From Isoetes taiwanensis (lineage: Eukaryota; Streptophyta; Lycopodiopsida; Isoetales; Isoetaceae), in the NCBI GenBank assembly GCA_021234155.1, contig JAJEKV010000013.1, positions 12,054,669 through 12,118,668 on the forward strand: DNA of 64,000 bases, in the 5' to 3' direction. The notes under the pieces are model-generated. The model did not search any database. It had not been told where the DNA came from and saw only the letters and a program-made list of their open reading frames with translations. Of the stretch, positions 22,826-34,358 are shown one piece after another. Positions within the stretch are counted from its first letter, which is position 1; each line of letters begins with the position of its first letter. A program made the translations under genes and the position numbers.

Positions 22826-24589
22826 CTCATCCATCATGACTTTACAAGATAGAATACCACCAATAACCTTACAGGTTGATCCAATACGAGATATCATAGA
22901 ATCCTCATGCATCTTACTTCCAAGAATAACCACAGAACAATGCAATACAATAGAATGAGGTTCATCAAGATATTTCATTCTACCTCATCATGACGTCTAG
23001 TGCCACAAGATGGTCCTTACCATATCCATAGCAAAAGAGATCATAACACCCATGCGCCATCTATTCTAGCATCATAGAATTCACATGCTACTCTAACAAC
23101 ATACTGGCGGTATACCTTCTATGGTATGGTTATCAAGCTAGCCTCTATTCTCAAAGCTTCCGTGAACTAGGCCATATACAATGGTACAACCCTGGAGCAA
23201 AGAACTCTATGATCCCACCCTATAGTAAGATATCTTAAAAAGGTTCGTAAGAGTCTTCATACTTAATTCATATTAGCTATCTAGGCGCACAAATAAACAC
23301 ACGCCACAATGGCCAGCATATAGGTCAAGATAGATAGGTTATCAACAATGCCATGGAGATACATACACAACGAGCCCTCCCACCAATAAAAGGCATGGCA
23401 CAATAGTTTTGGGCTGCCCCCTAAGTATAACCTAAAGCTATGCTCAATGCTTAGAATATAGCAACTTATCTCGATTATGGTTCATTCTACTAGTTAACTT
23501 GTTTACCACTGGACATAAACATGCTTCCGACTAAGCTCATAAGGTCCTATGGCTCCACTATGGCCAGAAGCTCTCATGCCGTTCAAGACCTCTCTTCCCT
23601 CAGCATCACACATTTGACATTTACCAATGATTCCTTTAGCTATACTAATATTCCATTCAATTCCCTACTTCTCTTCCCTAGCTTTTCTATAAATTCTACC
23701 AAGTGACCCAAGCCATGGAAAAACCCACATCAAACTTATGTACTTGTACAAACATTCCGTGTCAGAGACTAGCAAGACAGATAGTTTCATACAACTGTAC
23801 TAGTTTACCAAATTCCAAGACATGGCATATGATTAAGTTTCTCAAGAGGAGAGTTCAAGGTTCCCGGCTAGCTAGGATTTCGGCATCATAAGATTTATTG
23901 CCTAACAGGGTTTATTGATGGTAGGAACTCCAAGACCCAACTTAAGGCCCTAAGGCTTTAACTTTAATGGCAAAACCCAAAGGAATAGTTTTAATAGCTT
24001 AGAACGTGTCGCTAAATGATTTAATATGGTTCAAACCTTAAACACTAATTTAATATCTATATATGGGGATACCGGACCTTGGTATCCCCCTTAAAGAAAG
24101 TTATAGTAACAGGAAGAGCAACGGCAACCAAGGCGGCCAGCTCCCAGCTCCTCCAACTTGCTCTCTTCTTTCACAAAAAGCAGGCCTTGGCATCGAATTG
24201 GATTTACATAGCTTAAGACAGGCTTTTGCATTCCAACTGGAGCATGAAACTAAGATCAGCAATCCGAGGCCGGCAGACGTAAGGACGAGTTTCCATGAGA
24301 TAAGAATGGTTTCCTGCAGCCACTGTGGCCGATTTTCTACAAAGCAAGGAGCAGGATTCAGATGACCCAATCGGTTTGTATGGCGGATGAGAGACAGGGC
24401 TATCAATCGGCTCCCGTGAGATGGCTTTGCCCCTTCCATGATTCACAAAAATCAGAAATCACAACCCAATCCTCACACCAATAGAATCCCCACCTTAGTT
24501 CTTGGGATATGCCTCGCTCCAAATCGATATGTGCCTCCTTTGCATCCGGTTTCCGGTTCTCTTGTCTTCTCCACCTCCTTAACCGGCGG
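22826..24589. other. LTR2/internal DNA without genes
   Basis: Rest of LTR2 and its internal region. Short overlapping frames near 24060-24440 are GC-rich on both strands but carry no motif. No protease, reverse transcriptase or integrase traces were recognised. Confidence 0.5.
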
Positions 24590-24690
24590 CGTTTGGATCC
24601 AAGCATTCCCGGCCATTGATTCATGCCCCCTGTGATAAGGCGTTTGGATCCAAGCATTCCTGGCCATTGATTCATGCCCCGTGATAGGGC
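24590..24690. repeat. two tandem copies of a 51-bp unit
   Basis: GCGTTTGGATCCAAGCATTCC then GGCCATTGATTCATGCCCC, at 24590 and 24641, with one substitution and one short indel. A looser CTCGATAATC repeat follows at 24810-24885. Confidence 0.9.
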
Positions 24691-24913
24691 ATAACAGCAA
24701 TCAAAACTTACGGGAGGCACAAAGGCGTGCACAGCGGTGGGCGGGGCAAGCAGACTTCACGGGAGGGACATCCCCGAACCTATGATAATCGATCCGGACA
24801 GCCCGAACCTCGATAATCGAGTGTGCGGCCTCCCAAACCCTCGATAACCCATCTGCTGCGCCTGCCAACCCTCGATAATCCAGCAATGGATGAGGCAGCC
24901 TTGCTCGGGTTAA

Positions 24914-25012
24914 AGGGATAAACACCGGCCGCCCATTACCTCAGATAAACCGGCTCGCCTCCGGGCTCGCCGGTTTATCCGAGGTAATGGGGCTCGTGGG
25001 TGTTTATCCCCT
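24914..25012. repeat. strong two-step hairpin
   Basis: The outer stem GGGATAAACACC (24915-24926) pairs with GGGTGTTTATCCC (24998-25010). After short bulges the inner 22-bp stem CCCATTACCTCAGATAAACC pairs with its complement at 24970-24991 with one mismatch, closing on a 16-base loop. It lies in LTR2 internal DNA. Confidence 0.85.
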
Positions 25013-25585
25013 TCTTCTCCCATTCGGCCAGCTCCTCCCTCCTCTTATATAAGCTTTGCTTAGGTGATCAAATCTCCACCTGGAAATCTATCCTGCTGCC
25101 AGAGCATCTCGCCAGATGCCCATTCGGCATGCTGGGGTGCCAGATTTTGCATGGCTTCCCTTAATCAGGCAAATTGGGATTTCTGATATTCGCAACACAG
25201 GTTATGATTTTGGTAGCCCCGCTTTTATGGTGCTCACCAAATTTGAAAAGACAATATAGGACCCCTTAACATTACACAATGTTTAGATAAAGATAAGTTT
25301 GCTAAAACTATACCCCCAAGGTCACTAGGTTAGTTACATTCTTCCCTTGTAAAATTCAACTCATGTCCTCATGAGTTACTTGAGGTACAACTGCTTGAAT
25401 GCGGTCTAACACTTCTTCTATTACTTTTAAATGCAAAAGACTAACCTTTAGCCAACTCTAGGGTTTTACGTCTCTTGTCCACATATGGCTTTTCGCGACT
25501 CTGAGCTTCTGATGCAGTGTCCTAAATTGCACATTTCTGCCACAATAGCAATAGGACATGGGTATTCCTAGTACCCTTCCACATT
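25013..25585. other. LTR2 internal DNA, no gene seen
   Basis: Noncoding sequence up to the LINE target duplication. Confidence 0.5.
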
Positions 25586-25592
25586 ATAGAAC

Positions 25593-25633
<41 letters not shown>

Positions 25634-25983
25634 AGAGTAAGAGTAGATTTTTCCATTAATCAAGAAACACAATACATAGGTCTGCTTAGATCAGCAGATT
25701 TGAGCATAGTAAAGGTCTTTAACTATAAACCTCCAACATAATGTAAAGAGGTATAGGTCAAGAGTACATGAAAAAGATATCAAGTCTGGAAAAGAGCTGA
25801 GTTGATCAAAGGATAACTGTTATGTAAAGACAGTCTTCAAAAATGTGGAGAGATCACGACCCCAACCAATAATTATTGTTAACACCTGAAAAAAACCAAC
25901 CAAAATTCTGCCAGATTAGGAGATACTATTGAGCAATTGATGTCTCTGCAGATTTGGGAAAGGAGTCAGAGGCAAATATAAGG

Positions 25984-26445
25984 CTACTGAGTCTGAAGTG
26001 AGAGAGAGTCAAGCTTAGAGTTAAAGTAGGCATAAAAGGAGGCAGCAGATCCAAAAGTGTAGCCATCAGCAGTTTGCTCAGCAATTATATCCAAACAAGA
26101 GAGGTCAGACTCACTCAAGCAAAGCAAGGAGCCATATAAATCTGCCAACAATCTGTGAGTATAGTACTGCTCCCTGAATCTTGAAAATTGGTCCTCAGTC
26201 ATATAATGGTGATACATGGAGAGGAAATCAAACATATAATAAACTTGCACCACTTCTCTACAGAACATTCTTGCTAAAGCTGTATCCAGATTTTCTTCCT
26301 TTTCAGAAAGTTTGCTGAAGAACAGGTTCAGATCATGGTCAGCATCCTTTTTGAGGAGATTGTCTTCCATTTCACCCAAGCTCTCTTTACATTTCTTCAA
26401 GTAAGCTAACATCATCACCAAAAGCAGAATTAGAATTGATAACAT
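25984..26445 (-). CDS. LINE-A 3'-end ORF of unknown function
   Basis: A 153-codon open frame at the 3' end of LINE-A, overlapping the end of the ORF2 extension in another frame. After a hydrophobic start (MLSILILLLVMM, perhaps not coding) it reads like a real acidic, helical protein (KESLGEMEDNLLKKDADHDL, then CREVVQVYYMFDFLSMYHHY). I recognise no domain. It could be the true C-terminus of ORF2 after a frameshift, or an extra ORF acquired by this LINE family. There is an 0.35-kb untranslated region before the poly(A). Confidence 0.5.
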   Translation of the reverse strand: MLSILILLLVMMLAYLKKCKESLGEMEDNLLKKDADHDLNLFFSKLSEKEENLDTALARMFCREVVQVYYMFDFLSMYHHYMTEDQFSRFREQYYTHRLLADLYGSLLCLSESDLSCLDIIAEQTADGYTFGSAASFYAYFNSKLDSLSLQTQ

Positions 26446-29400
26446 TGAAATTGGCTACAAATAAATCAAAAGACCCCCTGAAAAGACCAACAAAATCCCA
26501 TTTTCTATCATATTTATCAGTCAACTTCCTCTTGTGTGCTGAGGCAGTGGACTCAACATCAAGTTGAAAATGCAATTTAATCCAGAAGATAGAGAAATTC
26601 TTTTTGCCATAAACTACTCTATTTCTTGCCTTCTAGATGTTCCAAAGAGCAATAAACATGATAGCACAATCATTTTGGATGTAAGACAACAAATTTCCTG
26701 AGATCTTGTTTGACCCAACTTTTCATCAAACCAAGACCAGAAAGGATTGAGTTTAGGACAGATAAAAATGTGCTCAAGATCTTCTTCCAAATTACAATCA
26801 AGCTGGCACAAGGCAGAAATATTAACATTCCTGAATGAAAGAAGCTGTAAATTAGGAATGCTTTTATTGGCCAGCAGCCAAATAAAGAAGTTGACCTTAG
26901 GGAAGCAGTAAGAGTTCCAAACTTCATGAAAAAGAGACTTGACTTCATCCACAGAAATAGACCATTTAAGACCAGCTTTGGAAGGATTGCCATTACTGTT
27001 AATAGCAGAATAAATTTGAATGACCTTATATAGGCACTTACCTTCAATGCTCCAATTGGTTGCCTTAGGGACAACATTATTTAACCAAACCTGAGGAAGG
27101 ATCGACTTAATATGCAAATAGATCTTTTTGTCACTAGAAGTACCATGGATTATGTTTTTTAGATTGGTCCAAGAGATGAGCTTATTATTCATGTATAGGT
27201 CACTTAAGAAAAGGAGACCATGTTCAGACCATTTTTTATAAATTCTCGGATGTCTCAAAGGAAGAACTTTATTAGGATGATTCCTTAGAATTGGGTTCCA
27301 GAAAATAGTCATGTGCAAGTTAAGACCTTGAGGATCATCATATTCATAAGCAGACTGCACTTTATTCCAAGCCATTATGAAGTTCCTCATAAGAGAGGAA
27401 GTATTTGCACCAGCCTGGAGAACATTAAAACAAGAATCAAGTAAAATATGATCAATTGTAGGATGGCCAACCGGGTGAGAGCATGAGAGCCAGTATCTAA
27501 TAAACTGAGATGATGGACCAGAATTGTTCATGAAAGACTTCCATATGTATTTGCCAGCCAGAGCACAAGCTTGCAGATAAAGATCCTTGCAGCCTAGACC
27601 ACCATGTTTTTTGGGTTTGGTAATATATTTCCACCCTACTAAATGAGAACCTTTCCAGATAAACTTTCTGATAGTCTTTTCAATCTCAGAATAAATTGAC
27701 TTAGGGGCCACTAAAGCAGAAAAGAAATAAATATTGGTGCCAGCCAGGACTGAATTAGCAATAATAGATCTGCCAGCAAAGGATAATCCACCTCTAAAAT
27801 TATTTAGCTTCTTTCTAATTCTGTCAATTATAGGCTGCCATAAGCCTTTAAGACTAGGATTGAGAGACAAAGGCATACCTAAAAGAGTGGAGGCATGATT
27901 AGTATTGACAACCTTAAGATTAGCAAAATTTGGCTGGATATTATCACCAATGATTACACATTTAGCCAAATTTAAGTGGACCCCAGAAGCAGCTGAGAAT
28001 TGATTGATAATGTCAAGAAAGAAATCAATGTTTGAGATATCAGCATCTAAGAAGGCAAAAGTATCATCAGCATATTGAGAAAGAGTTAGGAACTCCTCAC
28101 TATTTGGCAATTTGAGACCCTTAATTATCCCAAGCTCCTTAAAATGAAGAACAGCCTTTGTAAGCATTTCAGCTACTATCAGAAATAAGTAGGGGGCAAG
28201 AGGGCAACCTTGTCTGACTCCTCTAGATAAAGGAAAGAATTGAGAGGGGGAACCATTAAGAATGACAGCAGAATGAGAATAAGCATTCAAACCATGAATC
28301 AAAAGCCTTAGCTTAGGGTGAAAACCAAATTTGGAGAGAGCAAGATCAAGAAAATCCCATCTCACTGTATCAAAAGCTCTCTTAAAATCTAGTTTAAGAA
28401 GCACACAATTTTGTTTGGAGATGCTATTCCAATGAAGACCTTCCATAGCAGTGATATAATTGTCCAGAATAAACCTGTTAGGCAGAAAGGCTGACTGATA
28501 AAGAGATATGTTCTTCTGCAGATATGATTTGATCCTATTTGCAATTATCTTGGCACAGATCTTGTAAGAGGTATTAGTTAAGGAGATTGGCCTCCAATCC
28601 GAGAAAGCAGATGGGTTATCCACTTTAGGAATGAGAGAAATAAAACCAGCTGAGATTGAAGGATGCAAATAGTTGACCTCCCAAAAACCTGTAACCATGG
28701 AGATGATATCAAATTTAAGAATATCCCAAAAGTGGACATAGAATTCACTTGGAAGGCCATCAGGACCAGGGGACTTGCCTCTGCCAAAGGATCTAAGAAC
28801 CTTAAAAATCTCATCTTCCCTAGGAGGGGCCACAATAGAATCTTCCATAGAATCAATAGAGGATGGAATCACCACATTAAGCAGATCTAGAAAATTCCTT
28901 TCTTTGACAGAGTCAATTTGCTGAGCTGGAGTTTTGGAAAAAAGGGTGGCATAGTTATCTTGGAAGAAAGATTTGATAAGCTTAGGATCATCCAGAGATA
29001 TTCCAGTGTCAGTCCTAACTTGAGTGATAGCATTTCTGAGGAGTCTGACTTTGGCCATTTTAGAAAAGAAACTGGAGCTACCATAGTCCATGTCTTTATT
29101 AAATTTAAGCTTGCATTTGATAGATGAGCTTTTAGCCTCAATTTCCTCAACACTTTTAAGATAATTCTCAAGAAGGATTTAGGTTGTGAGGATCTTCTTG
29201 CAGGAGAGATCTGATATCCCTCATCTTGGAGACCAGTTGCTCTTTCTCATTGATTTTAGCCATATGTTTGCTTTTAGACCAATCCTTAATCCAGCTCTTG
29301 ATCTTCTTAATTTTGCCATAAAAACTTTTCATTGACTGCTGATTACCTTCATCAGGGATATGGAGATAGAATTCCTTGAAGTCTCTAACAAAGGAATCAT

Positions 29401-30173
29401 TTTCAAGAAGTGCACAATTAAATTTATAAGAAACATTTCCATCCCTAGGAATTTGGGTCAACTGTTTAGTGCATAAGAATTGGGGCTGATGGTCAGAAAT
29501 AATATTACCTTCATCACTAGTAACATAGCAATTATCCCAGAGAGAGGAGATTGGACTGCAAACATAGAATCTATCCAGGGTACAATAGACTCTTTTGTCA
29601 CCTTTTTGCTTATTGGACTAAGTAAAAGAAGTAGTAGAGGAGGGCACATAAACCAAAGAGGTGTCCGAAATAAATGAATCCCAATTAGTTCTCTCAATAG
29701 TAGACACATTAAGATGATTGCCAAGCTTCATATTCCAGGAGGGAGTATTATTGAAGTCCCCCCCCAACAATCCAGTCCAAAGTAGGATTATTATACATCC
29801 AAGTTCTAATTTCAGACCAAAGTAATTCCCTTTCTTTTGGGCAGGTGGAGGCATAAATATTGATAACCCCAAAGATAGAATCTTGTAATTGAAAAGTAAC
29901 AGCTTGCCACATTTTAGAGGGGGAGTTAAAGAAAGAGAGATGTTTCAGATTTTTCCATATCATTATAATACCTCCACTTCTACCAGAGGCCTCAATCCAG
30001 GTGGAAGAGGCTCCAGGCTAAATCCAGTCTCCAAGATTGGAAATTTCAAATTTAGGAAGCTTAACTTCCTGGAGCAAAATTATATCAGAGTTATAGTTTC
30101 TAAGTTGGGAAATAGCTCTTCTTCTTTTGATTGGGCCTTTAATACCTCTAACATTCCAGGAGATGATCTTCAT
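26387..30173 (-). pseudogene. LINE-A ORF2: AP endonuclease, reverse transcriptase, C-terminal domain
   Basis: Starts MKIISWNVRGIKGPIKRR at 30173, the classic plant LINE endonuclease opening, then LLQEVK, SGGIIMIWK, NIYAS and GGDFN. The RT domain (26614-29091 frame, 825 codons) shows GKSPGPDGLPSEFY, IPKVDNPSAFSDWRPISLTN, GVRQGCPLAPYLF and SQYADDTFAF, so the catalytic YADD is intact. The zinc-like end CQLDCNLEEDLEHIFICPK follows, then W-rich text continuing in another frame to 26387. Defects: an in-frame TAG near 30020, a frameshift at a C8 run near 29757 in GGDFN, frame changes near 29460 and 29091-29170, and a stop at 26614. The protein nicks DNA and reverse-transcribes LINE RNA in the nucleus. 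Confidence 0.93.
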
Positions 30174-30215
30174 GGATAACTTAGGAAGGACAGAAAGATA
30201 ATGGTAGGGGAAAGA

Positions 30216-30925
30216 TTAAGATCTATTAAGTTTCTTTTTCACTTTCCCTTTCCTAATTTTACTTCTTGTGTTGGCAGCAGGAGTATTATGTAAATTTATG
30301 AGCTCCGACAAGGGAGTATCATATTTTTTGGCTTTAGCCAATTTTTTCTCCCGAGTAGAATTAGGCCTGGCGATATCCTCTTGAAGAGGACACTCAACTA
30401 GAAATTTATCCCCTTCCCAGTTCTCTTTATCAATTTCTTCATCACTAGCATCAGAAACCCCTCCAGGGATGAATTCAAACATTTTGTTTATACTAGCAGG
30501 TTGATCACAAATAATGTTAGAAGTTTCCATATAATTATGACAAGGAGGAGAGAAAACCTGACCTGATAGTTCAGCAGCCACCTCATGAGCTTCCTCTAGA
30601 TATTGCTGGAGTTCTCCTTTTTGAGTATCTCTTCACAATGATCCTGACCATGATCATAATCCACCAGCTCTCTTTCTGGAGTATCTTGCACAATCTCTTC
30701 ATCCATAATGTTAAAATGGCATGCTTGCTGTGGTTGAGAGCAGAGTCCCTCTTGCAAGGATGCTAATTGCTCAGCAATATTTCTATCTATGAGAGATGGT
30801 GGAGGGAGAAAGGGATCAGAGGCTGGGGAGAGATCAATAAAGGGGGACTGGCAATGGTTGTTTAGGTCATCAAATGAATTGCCCAATAATACATCCAAAT
30901 CCATCTCAGAATTAAGGTTAGCCAA
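30216..30925 (-). pseudogene. LINE-A acidic/basic linker frames between ORF1 and ORF2
   Basis: Two frames (30596-30925 acidic and proline-rich; 30216-30581 acidic, then ending KIRKGKVKKKLNRS) sit between ORF1 and ORF2. Their composition is that of a low-complexity C-terminal tail of ORF1 broken by a stop and a frameshift. No domain recognised. Confidence 0.55.
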
Positions 30926-31118
30926 TACTTGAAATTAGTTGGTATTACCATTTAGATGTTTGATGTTGTCCCTTGAGTCTTCATGAGGAGGATTACATGA
31001 AACCTTGCTCCTCTCATTTGGCTTGGAGTGATTATTATCACTTGCTGTAACAGGAATTGGAGCAGGCACCATTTCCACCAAAGTATCTTTAGGATCAATA
31101 ACCTCACAAAGGAGCTGA

Positions 31119-32695
31119 TCATTGATTTAAGATCTTATCATGCTTGTTTTTCCTGATTAATGAACTACTCTTACCCCTGTTAGAGTTCAAGTAGTGAGAA
31201 CTCTGATTATTTATGCCAGAGTTTTTGGCATCCAAAATGATCTTGTTTAAAGTATCATGTAGACTGTTAACCTTGTCAATGCCATTAACTGAGGATCCAG
31301 CATTATGAAGCACCTTTACTTGTTGAGAACCCTTTCCAAAAGTTCCATCATGAGCATTGTTTCTGGCAGGAGGTGCATCCACTGTCATAACATTTTGAGA
31401 CTGGGAGTCTTTCGGTTTTTTCTTTCTCTGGATTCTTTTATAGCTGCCATTGACTTTGGTCCACTGAAACTCTTTATCTTTAGATATTATGCTTGGAGGG
31501 CTAATATCCCTATTCATATTTGGAGAGTCATGATCACTAGCTGAGTCACAAGGTATTTGTATTTTCTGCTGTCCATTGACTATCCTGTTGCTGCTTTCCA
31601 TGAGATTGACTTGTTGTTTGACTTGCTGTTTGACTTGCTGTTTGACTTGCTGTTGACTTCTTTATCATCAGTCTGATTTATGTTCTTGGCTGAGGTAGGT
31701 GAATTCTCCTTGCAAGATTCATACCAGAAGTGTCTGACCCTACAGTTTTGACAATGAGGAGGCAAACCAGACCATCTAAGGGAAAGAGAGGCTTTTTGGC
31801 CAAACACATCAAGAAAAGGAATTTGGAGAGGGACATCTTTGGATATATCAATTTGGACAATTGATTTGGGTGGCCTATAGGGAGAATATTCAGTGCATAT
31901 ATAAGATCCAATTGACCCAAAAAGTAGTTTGAGACAGTCTTCATTCCAGTAGATTGGATTCAATCCATGCAGTGTGGTAGAGGCTACACAAAGATTATCC
32001 AAATTGGCAACCTCAAATTTGGGATCCCATTTGAGAAAGGTGAGTTGGAAGGACTCCAGAGGCAAAGGACCTCGATTTAGTAAAAGATTGGCAGTTCTTC
32101 TGTTACCACATTCAATCATAACATAAGGAGATTGAAGCCAATAAACAGCATTAATAAGAATTTCTTTATGGAGATTCAAGCAAAAGTCCCAGAGTTTATC
32201 AAGCTTGATACCGTGTTTATTGACTTTAACAATAACAGCCGAGTCATGAAAAGAATTCAGTTTCGCATGAACAGAGGGAAGGTCCAAAGAAATACCTTTG
32301 AAAGTGACTGATTTCATAGCTTTGAAAGCTGGATTGAAAGAACGAATTGTCCCGATAGCATTTGTAAAAGATTTGTCCGAGAATTTTTGCTGTTCCGGCC
32401 GTTTATCACCATAGGGGAGAGGAACTTGACGAACCGGATCCATGCATGGCAATTGGCCTCTATAGTCGGGATCCTTAGACAAATTGTCCCAGCATGGGAC
32501 TTTGAAAGATAGAGGATCCATAGAAGACTGTCCATTTAAGGAGTTAGCAAAATCACCAAAGAAAATGACATTTTTTGGGTTTTCTTGAAAAGACCTTAGT
32601 TGTTTAAGAAGATCGGAGCGGTCGGAGGGCTCAAGATCAGCAAAAGCGTGAAGGATAGAGAGAAATTTAGGGTAATTTTTGTTTATAAGAGCCAT
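31119..32695 (-). pseudogene. LINE-A ORF1: RNA-binding protein with DUF4283-like and zinc-knuckle regions
   Basis: The frame 31580-32695 (371 codons) starts MALINKNYPKFLSILHAF. The middle region (ILINAVYWLQSPYVMIECGN, then FLKWDPKFEVANLDN and WIRLYGLP-like WSGLPPHC) is the plant LINE ORF1 pattern usually annotated DUF4283. A degenerate knuckle CQNCRVRHFWYESC (about residue 318-331) follows, with the His one place early for CCHC. An S-N-S-K repeat from four tandem 12-bp units (31606-31655) marks a frameshift into 31119-31601, a basic, low-complexity tail. The product would coat LINE RNA. Confidence 0.85.
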
Positions 32696-32900
32696 CTAGA
32701 AAGAACCAGGTGGAAACTACAAAAGCAGATTGAACATGTGCGAAATAGCAGGAGGGAACATCAAAGGGCAAAAGACAACAGGGAGACGAGCAAATTTGAA
32801 ATTAAAGAAGGTGGAAAGCCGTACTCAAAGCCTAGACTAAGGGAACCTACACTAAAGGATGAATCATTGCTTGGAGTACACCTTAACCACGATTTTTGAA

Positions 32901-33161
32901 TCACTCCACCCACAATGCACATGAAAAATCCCGGAAGCAGAGACCTCTTTTTTTCCCCACAAATTCCTGAAGCCAAGAGTCGACAATTTCTACCTCAAAT
33001 TGCACTGAGCTTGGTACAAACGAGTATTCTGGAATGAAAAGATCTTCTGGGAAAAATTGTTCCGAGACCAAAGAATTCCACAGAACCACATAAGATCCTT
33101 TCAAAAAACCACAGGTTAATCTGGCATTATGCTTGATAATTGCAAAGATCTTGGTGTCCAT
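32901..33161 (-). CDS. LINE-A upstream short ORF (possible ORF1 N-terminus)
   Basis: An 86-codon frame in the 5' leader of LINE-A (MDTKIFAIIKHNARLTCGFL), followed in another frame by 32761-32976. Composition is hydrophobic/aromatic and coding-like. It may be a separate leader ORF or a decayed part of ORF1. No known domain. Confidence 0.35.
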   Translation of the reverse strand: MDTKIFAIIKHNARLTCGFLKGSYVVLWNSLVSEQFFPEDLFIPEYSFVPSSVQFEVEIVDSWLQEFVGKKRGLCFRDFSCALWVE

Positions 33162-33371
33162 CTGTAGGGAAAATTAAGGGGAATCATGTGAAAAGCTAGC
33201 TCCTACAAGGCTGGCAGTCCTAATCCAGTAATTGCTTCAGATAGAAGCTCGGATTAACACAACAGATCAAGAATTTGGTTTGAATCTAATAAGACAAAAG
33301 ATTCAAGAAAATTGGCGCACATTGCTGACGTGTCCTTCATTGCCGGAAACTCCAGGAGATCATAGAACAAC

Positions 33372-34343
33372 TTCCTTATTAACCCATATAGGCTTAAGCT
33401 CCATTATTTCTGTCCAAATTGGTGTAGTCCCAACTTAATCTACCACATACTCAAAATAACTAAGTGCATCAACCTTGCCACTAGCATGTATAAAGTTTGG
33501 AACTAAACTTAACTTCACTATTTATACTAAAATTCCAAGCAACAAGTTTGAATTATTTACTACAGATGTCCAAGATAACGTAGCAAACATCTGCATAGGG
33601 TTAATCTACTTTTTTCTATTAAGGATAAAATAGCACACTATGAAATACTAGCCCACTATGGAAAGAGAGATACTCAGCTCGGACTAGATATGTATTCATA
33701 TGACACATCTTGGGTGGCCAAATCCAAGAGTGACAAATGAAAATATAATCACATCCCCCATCTGTGTATCTTATGGCTATACAACCCGCACAAGTAAATT
33801 AAAAGGAACCTAAAAGATTACGAACATAGTTTATTATGACTTATCACAAAAAGAACCTACTCAACATAGCTAACAACTTCCTAAACCCTTGAGTTTACCT
33901 CTTTAAGCACTGTTCATGGGCCCTCACAACCCTAGCATTGATTTTGCTAAAACACTACAACTCCCTACACATGGTCTACTTTAAATCGCGGTAACGTGGT
34001 CCACCATTAGACAATCTATAAGTTATAGAAATTTGTAGGAACATACCTTCACAATTATCATGGCCCGCTGTTCATGCCTTGCATGAAAGCATCCTTCTTA
34101 ACATTTCATCCCATTTTTCTGTAACTTTCGACCAAACTTAGCTCCTTGATGAACTGCATTCCGTTAGCTTTTCTACCTTACATAATTAAAACATAAGATA
34201 CTATCACTTCCTTAGACCTATGTTCGTTTCTTGCTCCTCTTAACTCATCTTGGCTGGTGCATTTACCAAACAACACACCGTTCTACTTTATAGTAGAATC
34301 TCTTGAACTCTTAGCCCCATGGCCCGAGGGTGTCGGAACTTTT
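33372..34343. other. LTR2 internal DNA next to the primer site
   Basis: Noncoding; in a canonical element this would be the leader/gag start (minus strand), but no gag frame is visible. Confidence 0.5.
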
Positions 34344-34344
34344 C

Positions 34345-34356
34345 GCTCTGATACCA
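34345..34356 (-). other. LTR2 primer-binding site
   Basis: TGGTATCAGAGC on the minus strand, two bases after the LTR2 3' end (TGAAAC at 34359, plus sense). Confidence 0.85.
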
Positions 34357-34358
34357 AC

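Larger units (their letters stand above)
25596..33361 (-). mobile_element. nearly full-length plant L1-type LINE (LINE-A)
   Basis: A 7.8-kb minus-strand element with a 37-nt poly(A) tail (poly-T at 25596-25632), ORF1 and ORF2 in the usual order, and a target duplication ATAGAACAAC at 25586-25595 and 33362-33371 (both followed by TT, so up to 12 bp). Full length is supported by the retained 5' leader. It carries several frame breaks, so it is inactive as read. Joining the flanks restores continuous LTR2 internal DNA. Confidence 0.93.

Noticed and set aside
23780-23790. GTTTCA as the 5' boundary of LTR2
   Set aside because: It gives a nice terminal inversion with TGAAAC but lacks an adjacent polypurine tract; another candidate at 22977 is equally weak, so neither was annotated.
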